Below, in pieces: positions 16,693-25,113 of a stretch of DNA of 64,000 nt. Origin of the DNA: Pseudomonas karstica. GTDB lineage: Bacteria > Pseudomonadota > Gammaproteobacteria > Pseudomonadales > Pseudomonadaceae. Every line of letters begins with the position of its first letter. Position 1 is the stretch's first letter. The stretch covers positions 1 through 64,000 of the forward strand of contig NZ_WLYI01000026.1 of assembly GCF_009707515.1 (NCBI RefSeq). Reading direction: 5' to 3'. Below the pieces are notes generated by a model, which saw only the letters and a program-made list of their open reading frames with translations, ran no database searches and had not been told where the DNA came from. Position numbers and translations under genes: made by a program.

Positions 16693-16708
16693 CTGTATGT
16701 ATATACAG
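16693..16708 (-). promoter_or_regulatory. Predicted LexA (SOS) box upstream of the phospholipase-like gene
   Basis: Read on the minus strand, AACTGTATATACATACAGCT carries CTG-N10-CAG with one change from CTGTATATATATACAG, the gamma-proteobacterial LexA consensus. It ends 39 nt before ATG 16654 and contains TATACAT, a likely -10, so LexA would block the promoter. Confidence 0.65.
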
Positions 16709-16800
16709 TTTTTTGATCATAGAGGAATAAATTCCTACGTCAAGAGGCCGTTATAGGCACTGCCAAAACCCAATCTGCCCGACAGGTAGGTGAATTGATG

Positions 16801-16840
16801 TTGACGAATATTTTTATAGTTGTACGATGACGTACGACAA
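16801..16840 (+). promoter_or_regulatory. kdgD promoter with two FadR-type operator sites
   Basis: -35 TTGACG (16801-16806) and -10 TACGAT (16823-16828) are 16 nt apart. Two TNGTNNNACNA-like sites lie side by side over and after the -10: TTGTACGATGA (16820-16830) and ACGTACGACAA (16830-16840), each with one mismatch. The second keeps the GTN3AC core. Binding by the cluster's GntR/FadR protein would repress transcription. Confidence 0.55.
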
Positions 16841-16890
16841 TGATCATCTCAACCTTTCACCGATAGTCTTTGCCCCAGGGTGTTCGAATA

Positions 16891-17802
16891 ATGAATCCAC
16901 AAGAACTGAAGTCCATCCTCTCCTCCGGTCTGCTGTCTTTCCCCGTGACCGATTTTAATGCTCAAGGCGATTTCAACCAGGCAGGTTACATCAAGCGTCT
17001 GGAGTGGCTGGCCCCATACGGTGCCACTGCCTTGTTCGCCGCAGGCGGTACCGGTGAGTTTTTCTCCCTGGCAGCCAGTGAATACTCCCAAGTGGTGAAA
17101 ACGGCAGTCGACACCTGCGCCAACAGCGTGCCCATCCTTGCCGGTGTTGGCGGTTCGACCCGCCAGGCCATCGAGTACGCTCAGGAAGCCGAGCGTCTGG
17201 GCGCCAAAGGCCTACTGTTGCTGCCGCATTACTTGACCGAAGCCAGCCAGGACGGCGTTGCCGCCCATGTTGAAGCTGTCTGCAAATCGGTAAAAATCGG
17301 CGTGGTGGTCTATAACCGCAACGTTTGCCGCTTGACCGCTCCACTGCTGGAACGCCTGGCCGAACGCTGCCCGAACCTGATCGGCTACAAGGACGGCTTG
17401 GGTGACATTGAGTTGATGGTGTCGATCCGCCGTCGTCTGGGGGATCGTTTCAGCTATCTGGGCGGTTTGCCGACGGCAGAGGTTTATGCCGCTGCCTACA
17501 AGGCTTTGGGCGTTCCGGTGTACTCCTCGGCGGTGTTCAACTTCATCCCGAAAACCTCGATGGATTTTTACCACGCCATTGCCCGTGAAGATCACGCCAC
17601 CGTTGGCAAGATCATCGACGACTTCTTCTTGCCGTACCTGGATATCCGTAACCGCAAGGCCGGTTACGCGGTGAGTATCGTCAAGGCCGGGGCGAAAATT
17701 GTCGGATACGATGCCGGCCCTGTGCGTACGCCGTTGACTGATCTGTTGCCGGAAGAATACGAAGCCCTGGCCGCGCTGATCGATAAGCAAGGCGCGCAAT
17801 AA
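16891..17802 (+). CDS. kdgD: 5-dehydro-4-deoxyglucarate dehydratase
   Basis: 303 residues from ATG 16891 ([13 protein letters not shown]). It is a DapA-family TIM barrel with the [16 protein letters not shown] phosphate/carboxylate loop, Tyr in VVVYNRNV and the Schiff-base Lys in GYKDG (about residue 167). It converts 5-dehydro-4-deoxy-D-glucarate to 2,5-dioxopentanoate with loss of CO2 and water. It is the first gene of the galactarate block, under the GntR/FadR operator region, and is followed by a hairpin before the dehydrogenase. Confidence 0.95.
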   Translation: MNPQELKSILSSGLLSFPVTDFNAQGDFNQAGYIKRLEWLAPYGATALFAAGGTGEFFSLAASEYSQVVKTAVDTCANSVPILAGVGGSTRQAIEYAQEAERLGAKGLLLLPHYLTEASQDGVAAHVEAVCKSVKIGVVVYNRNVCRLTAPLLERLAERCPNLIGYKDGLGDIELMVSIRRRLGDRFSYLGGLPTAEVYAAAYKALGVPVYSSAVFNFIPKTSMDFYHAIAREDHATVGKIIDDFFLPYLDIRNRKAGYAVSIVKAGAKIVGYDAGPVRTPLTDLLPEEYEALAALIDKQGAQ

Positions 17803-17811
17803 CCCATTATC

Positions 17812-17839
17812 AAGGCCGCTGAGAGATCAGCGGCCTTTT
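17812..17839 (+). terminator. Intra-operon hairpin terminator/attenuator after kdgD
   Basis: Perfect 11-bp stem AAGGCCGCTGA / TCAGCGGCCTT with GAGA loop and TTTTG, 10 nt after the kdgD stop and 18 nt before the next start. It probably lowers read-through to the dehydrogenase. Confidence 0.8.
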
Positions 17840-17856
17840 GCGTCAGGAGAAGATTT

Positions 17857-19302
17857 GTGTCCCAAGCCAAGCGTTTTGACAATTACATCGACGGCCAGTG
17901 GGTCGCCGGAACCGATTACTCGGTCAATATCAACCCATCGGAGTTGTCCGATGTGATTGGCGATTACGCCAAGGCCGACGTCGCTCAGGTCCAGACGGCT
18001 ATTGATGCCGCCCGCGCTGCATTCCCGGCCTGGTCGACCTCCGGTATCCAGGCCCGTCACGATGCCCTCGATAAAGTCGGCAGCGAAATCCTCGCCCGTC
18101 GTGAAGAGTTGGGCACTCTGCTGGCCCGTGAAGAGGGCAAGACCCTGCCCGAAGCCATCGGCGAAGTCACCCGCGCCGGTAACATCTTCAAGTTCTTCGC
18201 TGGCGAATGCCTGCGTTTGTCTGGCGACTACCTGCCATCGGTGCGCCCGGGGGTCAATGTTGAAGTGACTCGCGAAGCCCTGGGCGTGGTCGGCCTGATC
18301 ACTCCGTGGAACTTCCCGATTGCCATCCCCGCCTGGAAAATCGCTCCGGCCCTGGCCTATGGCAACTGCGTGGTGCTCAAACCGGCGGAATTGGTGCCGG
18401 GTTGCGCGTGGGCCCTGGCGGAAATTATCTCCCGCGCAGGCTTCCCCGCCGGTGTGTTCAACCTGGTGATGGGCAGCGGCCGGGTGGTCGGTGACGTCAT
18501 GGTCAACAGCCCGAAAGTCGACGGCATCAGCTTCACCGGTTCCGTAGGCGTTGGTCGGCAGATTGCGGTCAGTTGCGTGTCGCGCCAGGCCAAGGTGCAA
18601 TTGGAAATGGGCGGCAAAAACCCGCAGGTCATTCTCGACGATGCCGACCTCAAACAGGCCGTCGAGTTGTCCGCCCAGAGTGCTTTCTACTCCACTGGCC
18701 AGCGTTGTACCGCTTCCAGCCGCTTTATCGTCACGGCCGGGATTCACGACCAGTTCGTCGCGGCCCTGGCTGAGCGAATGAAATCGATCAAGGTCGGCCA
18801 TGCCCTGAAAGCTGGCACCGACATTGGGCCAGTGGTTTCCCAGGCGCAGTTGGATCAGGACTTGAAGTACATCGATATCGGCCAAAGCGAAGGTGCACGG
18901 CTGGTGAGCGGTGGTGGCCTGGTGACTTGCGACACCGAAGGCTACTTTCTGGCGCCGACGCTGTTTGCCGACAGCGAAGCCAGCATGCGCATCAGCCGTG
19001 AAGAAATCTTCGGCCCGGTGGCGAACGTAGTGCGTGTGGCGGATTACGAGGCGGCGCTGGCGATGGCCAACGACACCGAGTTCGGTCTGTCGGCAGGTAT
19101 TGCCACCACTTCGCTGAAATACGCCAACCATTTCAAGCGCCATTCCCAGGCCGGGATGGTGATGGTCAACCTGCCGACGGCTGGTGTGGATTACCACGTT
19201 CCGTTCGGTGGCCGGAAGGGCTCATCCTATGGCTCGCGTGAGCAGGGTCGCTATGCGCAAGAGTTCTACACAGTGGTGAAAACCAGCTACATCGGTTCGT
19301 AA
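17857..19302 (+). CDS. 2,5-dioxovalerate (alpha-ketoglutarate semialdehyde) dehydrogenase
   Basis: 481 residues, an NAD(P)-dependent aldehyde dehydrogenase with Glu250 in LEMGGKNP, catalytic Cys284 in TGQRCTASS and the substrate-end motif EEIFGPVANV. Its place after kdgD indicates oxidation of 2,5-dioxopentanoate to 2-oxoglutarate, which enters the TCA cycle. The start is GTG 17857, chosen because AGGAGA (17845-17850) precedes it and the protein begins SQAKRFDNYIDGQW. Cofactor preference cannot be read from sequence. Confidence 0.9.
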   Translation: MSQAKRFDNYIDGQWVAGTDYSVNINPSELSDVIGDYAKADVAQVQTAIDAARAAFPAWSTSGIQARHDALDKVGSEILARREELGTLLAREEGKTLPEAIGEVTRAGNIFKFFAGECLRLSGDYLPSVRPGVNVEVTREALGVVGLITPWNFPIAIPAWKIAPALAYGNCVVLKPAELVPGCAWALAEIISRAGFPAGVFNLVMGSGRVVGDVMVNSPKVDGISFTGSVGVGRQIAVSCVSRQAKVQLEMGGKNPQVILDDADLKQAVELSAQSAFYSTGQRCTASSRFIVTAGIHDQFVAALAERMKSIKVGHALKAGTDIGPVVSQAQLDQDLKYIDIGQSEGARLVSGGGLVTCDTEGYFLAPTLFADSEASMRISREEIFGPVANVVRVADYEAALAMANDTEFGLSAGIATTSLKYANHFKRHSQAGMVMVNLPTAGVDYHVPFGGRKGSSYGSREQGRYAQEFYTVVKTSYIGS

Positions 19303-19329
19303 ACGCAACACCAGGCCAGGCTTGTATGG

Positions 19330-19379
19330 GGCCTGCCTTGTGTAGGAGCCAGCGTGCTCGCTCCTACACAAGGCAGGCC
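19330..19379. repeat. 20-bp inverted repeat with TGTAGGAGC (REP-like) core
   Basis: Perfect arms GGCCTGCCTTGTGTAGGAGC and complement flank a 10-nt loop. It sits between the dehydrogenase and the transporter. The TGTAGGAGC core is typical of Pseudomonas REP sequences; there is no T-tract. Confidence 0.8.
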
Positions 19380-19451
19380 TTGCAAGTTCGAACCACTGCA
19401 ACACACAACAATTACCCGCAAAAAAAACAATTAGTGGGAGTACACCTCTAC

Positions 19452-20819
19452 ATGCAAGCGACCAAGCCCACGCACGTCCGCTATTTGATCCTGCTCATGC
19501 TGTTCCTGGTGACCACGATCAACTACGCCGACCGCGCAACTATCGCGATTGCAGGCTCCAGCCTGCAAAAAGACCTCGGCATCGACGCGGTCACCCTCGG
19601 TTATGTCTTCTCTGCATTCGGTTGGGCCTATGTGGCCGGGCAAATCCCCGGCGGCTGGTTACTGGACCGTTTTGGCTCGAAGAAAGTCTATGCCCTGAGC
19701 ATCTTCACCTGGTCATTGTTCACCGTGCTGCAAGGCTATGTCGGTGAGTTCGGTGTCTCTACCGCCGTGGTGGCGTTGTTCATGCTGCGTTTTCTGGTGG
19801 GCCTGGCTGAAGCGCCATCCTTTCCGGGTAATGCACGTATTGTGGCCGCTTGGTTCCCCACTGCGGAACGTGGTACGGCCTCGGCAATCTTCAATTCGGC
19901 GCAGTATTTCGCCACCGTATTGTTTGCACCGCTGATGGGCTGGATCGTCTACAGCTTCGGTTGGCAGCATGTGTTTATCGTGATGGGTGTGATCGGCATT
20001 GTGTTCTCGCTGATCTGGCTGAAAGTTATCCACAGCCCACGTCAACATCCGATGATCAATGAGGCTGAGTTCAAGTACATTGCCGAAAACGGGGCCCTGG
20101 TCGACATGGACCAGGACAAGTCCAAGGACAAGAAAACCGACGGTCCGAAGTGGGATTACATTCGCCAACTGCTGACCAACCGCATGATGCTTGGTGTATA
20201 CCTGGGTCAATACTGCATTAATGGCATCACTTATTTCTTCCTGACCTGGTTCCCGGTTTACCTGGTGCAGGACCGTGGCATGACCATCCTCAAGGCGGGC
20301 TTCATCGCCTCGCTGCCGGCGATCTGTGGCTTTATCGGTGGTGTGCTGGGCGGGGTGATTTCTGACTACTTGCTACGCAAGGGCCACTCCCTGACTTTCG
20401 CCCGCAAGGCGCCGATCATTGCCGGCCTGCTGGTCTCCAGTAGCATTATTGCCTGTAACTACGTGGACGTTGAGTGGATGGTGGTGGGCTTCATGGCCCT
20501 GGCTTTCTTCGGCAAAGGCGTTGGCGCACTGGGCTGGGCGGTGGTGTCCGACACTTCGCCGAAACAGATTGCCGGCTTGAGCGGTGGCCTGTTCAATACT
20601 TTCGGCAACCTCGCTTCTATCACCACACCGATAGTGATCGGCTACATCATCAGCACCACCGGGTCGTTCAAATGGGCCTTGGTGTTTGTCGGTGCCAACG
20701 CGCTGGTGGCGGTGTTCAGTTACCTGGTGATTGTCGGGCCAATCAAGCGCGTGGTGCTCAAGGAGCCACCAAGCAAAGGTCCTGATGGGCTGACCAACCT
20801 TTCCCAAGCGCATTATTGA
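19452..20819 (+). CDS. MFS transporter, glucarate/galactarate (GudP-like, ACS family)
   Basis: 455 residues from ATG 19452 ([17 protein letters not shown]). Twelve membrane spans are visible, with the anion:cation symporter family signature after span 1 ([21 protein letters not shown], key part NYADRATIA) and a central cytoplasmic loop rich in Lys/Asp. It is placed between the dehydrogenase and garD, so it most likely imports galactarate and/or glucarate with protons. GGAG at 19437-19440 is the only Shine-Dalgarno candidate and is slightly distant; a GTG at 19434 is an alternative. Confidence 0.88.
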   Translation: MQATKPTHVRYLILLMLFLVTTINYADRATIAIAGSSLQKDLGIDAVTLGYVFSAFGWAYVAGQIPGGWLLDRFGSKKVYALSIFTWSLFTVLQGYVGEFGVSTAVVALFMLRFLVGLAEAPSFPGNARIVAAWFPTAERGTASAIFNSAQYFATVLFAPLMGWIVYSFGWQHVFIVMGVIGIVFSLIWLKVIHSPRQHPMINEAEFKYIAENGALVDMDQDKSKDKKTDGPKWDYIRQLLTNRMMLGVYLGQYCINGITYFFLTWFPVYLVQDRGMTILKAGFIASLPAICGFIGGVLGGVISDYLLRKGHSLTFARKAPIIAGLLVSSSIIACNYVDVEWMVVGFMALAFFGKGVGALGWAVVSDTSPKQIAGLSGGLFNTFGNLASITTPIVIGYIISTTGSFKWALVFVGANALVAVFSYLVIVGPIKRVVLKEPPSKGPDGLTNLSQAHY

Positions 20820-20830
20820 GAGACCACGTG

Positions 20831-22384
20831 ATGCAGTTGATTGAACATGCCGATTCACCACGCTCTATCCTTTTGCACGAGCGGGATAACGTAGTGGTTG
20901 TGGTCAATGACCAGGGTGTACCGGCGGGAACAGAGTTTCCCTACGGCCTGGTGACCGTGGACTTCATTCCCCAGAGCCACAAGGTGACGTTGGAAGATAT
21001 CCCCGAAGGTGGGCATATCATTCGTTATGGTCAGACCATCGGCTATGCCTTGCAGCCGATCCCCAGGGGCAGTTGGGTCAAGGAGGACCAACTGCGCATG
21101 CCCATGGCGCCATCCCTGGACAACCTCCCGCTGGCCACCGAAGTGCCTGAGGCCCAGCCCCCCTTGGAGGGGTTTACTTTCGAGGGGTATCGCAATGCCG
21201 ACGGTACAGTCGGTACGCGCAATATTCTCGGTATCACCACCACCGTGCAATGTGTGACCGGGGTTCTGGACCATGCGGTCAAGCGCATCAAGGATGAGTT
21301 GCTGCCCAAGTATCCGAACGTCGACGACGTAGTGGCCTTGACCCACAGCTACGGCTGCGGTGTGGCGATTACCGCTACCGATGCCTACATTCCGATCCGA
21401 ACCGTGCGTAACCTGGCACGCAACCCAAACCTGGGCGGCGAAGCGTTGGTGATCAGCCTGGGGTGCGAGAAGTTGCAGGCCGGGCAGGTGATGCATGAGC
21501 ACGACAGCTCCGTGGACCTTAGCGAGCCGTGGCTATACCGGCTACAGGACTCCAGCCACGGTTTTACCGAAATGATCGAGCAGATCATGGCGTTGGCTGA
21601 AACCCGCTTGAAGAAACTCGATCTGCGCCGACGGGAAACCGTGCCGGCCTCTGAGCTGATCCTCGGCATGCAATGCGGGGGTAGCGATGCGTTTTCCGGT
21701 ATCACCGCCAACCCGGCGCTGGGTTACGCATCGGACCTGTTGCTGCGGGCGGGTGCGACGGTGATGTTTTCCGAAGTCACTGAAGTGCGCGATGCCATTT
21801 ACCTGTTGACCTCTCGCGCCGAGACCGAGGAAGTTGCCCGGGAACTGGTACGGGAAATGGACTGGTACGATCGTTACCTGGCCAAGGGCGAAGCCGATCG
21901 CAGCGCCAACACCACGCCGGGTAACAAGAAGGGTGGTTTGTCGAACATCGTCGAGAAGTCATTGGGCTCTATCGTCAAGTCTGGTAGCAGCGCCATCAAT
22001 GGGGTGCTTGGTCCTGGCGAGCGCTTCAAGCAAAAGGGCCTGATTTTTTGTGCGACGCCGGCCAGTGATTTTGTCTGCGGCACCTTGCAGTTGGCAGCGG
22101 GGATGAACCTGCATGTGTTTACCACGGGACGCGGCACGCCTTATGGGCTGGCAATGGCGCCGGTGGTGAAGGTTTCGACCCGGACCGAGTTGGCCGAGCG
22201 TTGGCCGGACTTGATCGATATCGATGCCGGACGGATTGCTACCGGGCGCGCGACGATCGAGGAGCTGGGCTGGGAGTTGTTCCACTTCTACCTGGATGTG
22301 GCCAGCGGCAAGAAGCAGACCTGGGCTGAACAGCACAAGCTGCACAACGACATTACCTTGTTCAACCCTGCACCCATCACCTAA
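20831..22384 (+). CDS. garD: Galactarate dehydratase
   Basis: 517 residues from ATG 20831 ([13 protein letters not shown]), 11 nt after the transporter stop. It has an N-terminal SAF-like domain (about 10-90) followed by the UxaA/GarD catalytic region ([37 protein letters not shown]). It dehydrates D-galactarate to 5-dehydro-4-deoxy-D-glucarate, the KdgD substrate. No glucarate dehydratase (gudD) lies in the cluster, so galactarate is the best-supported substrate. A REPIN-like repeat follows. Confidence 0.94.
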   Translation: MQLIEHADSPRSILLHERDNVVVVVNDQGVPAGTEFPYGLVTVDFIPQSHKVTLEDIPEGGHIIRYGQTIGYALQPIPRGSWVKEDQLRMPMAPSLDNLPLATEVPEAQPPLEGFTFEGYRNADGTVGTRNILGITTTVQCVTGVLDHAVKRIKDELLPKYPNVDDVVALTHSYGCGVAITATDAYIPIRTVRNLARNPNLGGEALVISLGCEKLQAGQVMHEHDSSVDLSEPWLYRLQDSSHGFTEMIEQIMALAETRLKKLDLRRRETVPASELILGMQCGGSDAFSGITANPALGYASDLLLRAGATVMFSEVTEVRDAIYLLTSRAETEEVARELVREMDWYDRYLAKGEADRSANTTPGNKKGGLSNIVEKSLGSIVKSGSSAINGVLGPGERFKQKGLIFCATPASDFVCGTLQLAAGMNLHVFTTGRGTPYGLAMAPVVKVSTRTELAERWPDLIDIDAGRIATGRATIEELGWELFHFYLDVASGKKQTWAEQHKLHNDITLFNPAPIT

Positions 22385-22388
22385 CCCC

Positions 22389-22457
22389 TTGTAGGAGCGA
22401 GCTTGCTGGCGAAACACGCAGCGACAACGCGTTAAACCAGCATGCTCGCACCTACAA
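22389..22457. repeat. REPIN-like pair of inverted REP sequences
   Basis: Two REP-type units in opposite orientation, 22389-22409 and 22437-22457, match each other as complements at 19 of 21 positions (core GTAGGAGCGAGC versus GTAGGTGCGAGC) with a 27-nt spacer. This is the layout of REP doublets mobilised by RAYT transposases in Pseudomonas. It lies between garD and the AEC transporter gene. Confidence 0.8.
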
Positions 22458-22514
22458 AGGCCTACGCTGGCTTATCATGGGAGCCCTGATCACAGGCCCC
22501 AAGGTTTAACCCGC

Positions 22515-23456
22515 ATGCTGGCAATCTTCCTCCAAACCCTGAATATCACCGCGCCGGTGTTTGCCATGCTGTTTCTTGGTGTGCTGCTCAAGCGCATCAA
22601 CTGGATCAACGATAACTTCATCCACACTGCATCGGCCCTGGTGTTCAACGTCACCATGCCGGCGTTGCTGTTTCTCGGGATCCTGCATGCGGACCTGCAC
22701 TCGGCGCTCAAGCCAGGGCTGTTGATTTACTTCGCTGTTGCCACGCTGTTGAGTTTCGCCCTGGCCTGGGGCTGGGCCATCTGGCGTTGCCCACGGGAAG
22801 ATCGAGGCGTTTACGCCCAGGGTGCGTTTCGCGGTAACAACGGGGTGATCGGCCTGGCGTTGGCGGCGAGCATGTATGGCGATTATGGGATTTCCCTGGG
22901 GGCAATTCTCGCGGCGTTGGTGATCCTGTTCTACAACACCTTGTCGACCATTGTGTTGGCGGTGTACAGCCCGGTGATCAAGTCTGACCCGTGGAGCATC
23001 TGCAAGAGCGTGGTGGCCAATCCGCTGATTATCAGTGTGGTTGGGGCGGCACCCTTTGCCTATTTCCAGCTGGGTCTGCCCGGCTGGTTGCAAACCTCCG
23101 GGCAGTACCTGGCGGACATGACCTTGCCATTGGCCTTGATCTGCATCGGCGGAACGTTGTCATTGGCGGCATTGCGCAAGAGCGGCGATATGGCATTGAG
23201 CGCCAGCCTGGTGAAGATGATCGGCCTGCCGGTACTGGCGACCCTGGGGGCCTGGCTGTGTGGTTTCCGTGGGCCGGAGTTGGGAATTCTCTTCTTGTAC
23301 TTCGCCAGCCCGACCGCGGCTGCCAGTTTCGTCATGACGCGGGCAGCCGAGGGTAATCATGAGCTGGCGGCCGCGATTATCGTGATCACCACCTTGATGG
23401 CAGCGCTGACCACCAATATCGGGATCTTCGTGTTGCAGGCCGGTGGCTGGATCTAA
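22515..23456 (+). CDS. AEC family transporter (auxin efflux carrier-like permease)
   Basis: 313 residues with about ten hydrophobic spans in two five-span halves. GNNGVIGLALAASMYG in the first half and SPTAAASFVMTRAAEGN in the second are the polar crossover segments seen in AEC/BASS-fold carriers. Bacterial members export or exchange carboxylates such as malate; the substrate here is unknown. It follows garD by 130 nt across a REPIN, so it is probably a separate unit. No clear terminator follows; only 52 nt separate it from the convergent antiporter gene. Confidence 0.82.
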   Translation: MLAIFLQTLNITAPVFAMLFLGVLLKRINWINDNFIHTASALVFNVTMPALLFLGILHADLHSALKPGLLIYFAVATLLSFALAWGWAIWRCPREDRGVYAQGAFRGNNGVIGLALAASMYGDYGISLGAILAALVILFYNTLSTIVLAVYSPVIKSDPWSICKSVVANPLIISVVGAAPFAYFQLGLPGWLQTSGQYLADMTLPLALICIGGTLSLAALRKSGDMALSASLVKMIGLPVLATLGAWLCGFRGPELGILFLYFASPTAAASFVMTRAAEGNHELAAAIIVITTLMAALTTNIGIFVLQAGGWI

Positions 23457-23508
23457 CATCTTTTGTGTTCTTACCCGTGACGGCTATCTGCTATTTAGTT
23501 CTGATCAA

Positions 23509-24618
23509 TCATTGCGATTCTTTCTTGTGTTGGCGGCGCCAAGCTCGCAGCGAGGTAAATAACAAGAACGCTACCAGTGCGGGCAGGACGTAAAACAGCA
23601 TCAGTTGTTCCAGCTTGTTGGCCAGGAGCATACCTGTGGTGAACGAGATCACGTGCAGCCCATAGGCCAGGTACAGCCCCAGTAGCAGCAAACCTTCGGC
23701 GCGAGTGATTCGATAACCGGAATAGAACACTGGCAGGCACAAGACCGCGACACCCAGCATCACCGGCAAGTCGAAGGCCAGGGCATTGGGCGATACCGAC
23801 AGCGGCGAAGGCGCCACCAGGGCAGTAAAGCCCAGCACCCCCAGCAAGTTGAAAAGGTTACTGCCGATCACGTTGCCCACGGCAATCTCGCGCTCTCCCC
23901 GCAGGGCGGCAATCAGCGAGGTTGCCAGGCACGGCAGCGAGGTGCTGACGCCGACGATGGTCAAGCCGATGACCCGCTCGGACAAACCCAGGTCACTGGC
24001 CACTTCCACTGCCGCGCCCAGCAACAGGTGCCCGGCCAATACCAGCAACAGCAGGCCGGCGATCATCCAGAGCAAGCAGCTCAACCATGGTGCTTGCGCC
24101 ACCATATCGCGGGTGCGAGGGCGACGGGAGTGGCGAGTCTGGTAGAGCAGCAAGCCAAGGTAAGCCACCAGGGCTGTCAGCAGGAACAGGCCGTCCAGCG
24201 GCGTCAGCGTTTCGTTGGCAGCACACGCGAACACCAACAGGCTGGCGAGGATCATCACCGGGATGTCCAGGCGCACCAGTTGCCGGGAGACGCGCAAGGG
24301 AATGATCAGCGCCGACAGCCCCAGGGTGACGAGGATATTGAAGATACTGCTGCCGATCACGCTGCCCACGGCAATGTCGGTATTGTCCCCCAGGGTTGCT
24401 TGCAGGCTGATGGCCATCTGTGGCGCGCTGCTGCCAAATGCGACGATGCTCAGGCCAATGATCAGCGGCCGTACTTTGAGACTGGCGGCCAGGCGAACGG
24501 CGGCGCGCACCAACACTTCGGCACCGAGAATCAACAGCACCAGGCCACTGATGAGCTCGATAAGGCTTAAGGGCGAAAGGGCGGTTAGTCCGAAAATGGT
24601 CAGGGCTCCGTCAATCAA
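23509..24618 (-). CDS. Calcium/sodium antiporter (YrbG-like, CaCA family)
   Basis: 369 residues with two homologous halves of about five spans. Each carries an alpha-repeat: GSSAPQMAISLQATLGDNTDIAVGSVIGSSIFN in half 1 (key part GSSAPQ...VIGSSIFN) and GVSTSLPCLATSLIAALRGEREIAVGNVIGSNLFN in half 2 (key part VGNVIGSNLFN). The usual family GTSLPE motif is varied. It exchanges cations, likely Ca2+ for Na+ or H+. The start is TTG 24618, which overlaps the rlpA-like stop (TTGA); no ATG or GTG precedes the first span. In E. coli the relative yrbG sits between mlaF and kdsD, but here it is elsewhere. Confidence 0.85.
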   Translation of the reverse strand: MIDGALTIFGLTALSPLSLIELISGLVLLILGAEVLVRAAVRLAASLKVRPLIIGLSIVAFGSSAPQMAISLQATLGDNTDIAVGSVIGSSIFNILVTLGLSALIIPLRVSRQLVRLDIPVMILASLLVFACAANETLTPLDGLFLLTALVAYLGLLLYQTRHSRRPRTRDMVAQAPWLSCLLWMIAGLLLLVLAGHLLLGAAVEVASDLGLSERVIGLTIVGVSTSLPCLATSLIAALRGEREIAVGNVIGSNLFNLLGVLGFTALVAPSPLSVSPNALAFDLPVMLGVAVLCLPVFYSGYRITRAEGLLLLGLYLAYGLHVISFTTGMLLANKLEQLMLFYVLPALVAFLLFTSLRAWRRQHKKESQ

Positions 24619-24986
24619 TTGCTCAGGGCTTGTACGCGAACGCGCGCGGTTCCGCTGCGCAGCATACCCACCTGCTCGGCGGCCTTGCGTGAAAGATCGA
24701 TCAGGCGGCCGCGGGTGTACGGGCCGCGATCATTGATTCGGACCACGACGCTTTTGTTGTTGCCCAGATTGGTAACCCGCACCCGCGTGCCGAAGGGCAG
24801 GCGACGGTGGGCGGCGGTCAGGCCATTCTGGTTGAAAGATTCACCACTGGCGGTTTTTTTGCCGTGGTGCCTGGCGCCGTAGTAGGACGCGGTGCCGGTT
24901 TCATCGTAGCCGTTGGGGTCGATGAGGCCGCTGGCGCAGCCGGTAAGCAGGGAGAACAGGGCCAGGAGGCCGAATAGACGCTTCAT
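24615..24986 (-). CDS. Short RlpA-like lipoprotein (double-psi beta-barrel)
   Basis: 123 residues. The lipoprotein signal MKRLFGLLALFSLLTGCA places the lipidated Cys at 17. The double-psi beta-barrel includes GTASYYGARHHGKKTASGE, LPFGTRVRVTNL and VVRINDRGPY. RlpA proteins are septal lytic transglycosylases or cell-wall-binding lipoproteins. This copy stops at the barrel and lacks the C-terminal SPOR domain, so it is not canonical RlpA. It is translationally coupled to the antiporter. Confidence 0.85.
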   Translation of the reverse strand: MKRLFGLLALFSLLTGCASGLIDPNGYDETGTASYYGARHHGKKTASGESFNQNGLTAAHRRLPFGTRVRVTNLGNNKSVVVRINDRGPYTRGRLIDLSRKAAEQVGMLRSGTARVRVQALSN

Positions 24987-24998
24987 TCAAGTGTCCCG

Positions 24999-25109
24999 AT
25001 GATCGTTCCCACGCTCCGTGTGAGAGTGCAGACGGTGGCGCTGCGCGTTACAAAAGCGGATGCGTAGCGCCCTGTGAAACGTTCCCACGCAGAGCCTGGG
25101 AACGATCAT
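24999..25109. repeat. GATCGTTCCC-family element with 13-bp terminal inverted repeats
   Basis: A 111-bp element bounded by ATGATCGTTCCCA and its exact complement. Internal partial palindromes (GGCGCT...AGCGCC-like) occupy the middle. It lies between gatB (stop 25114) and the rlpA-like gene. The larger, better preserved relative is at 61050-61185. Confidence 0.75.
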
Positions 25110-25113
25110 TTGA

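Noticed and set aside
17827-19197. 456-codon minus-strand frame opposite the aldehyde dehydrogenase
   Set aside because: The plus strand encodes a full aldehyde dehydrogenase with catalytic Cys and Glu.
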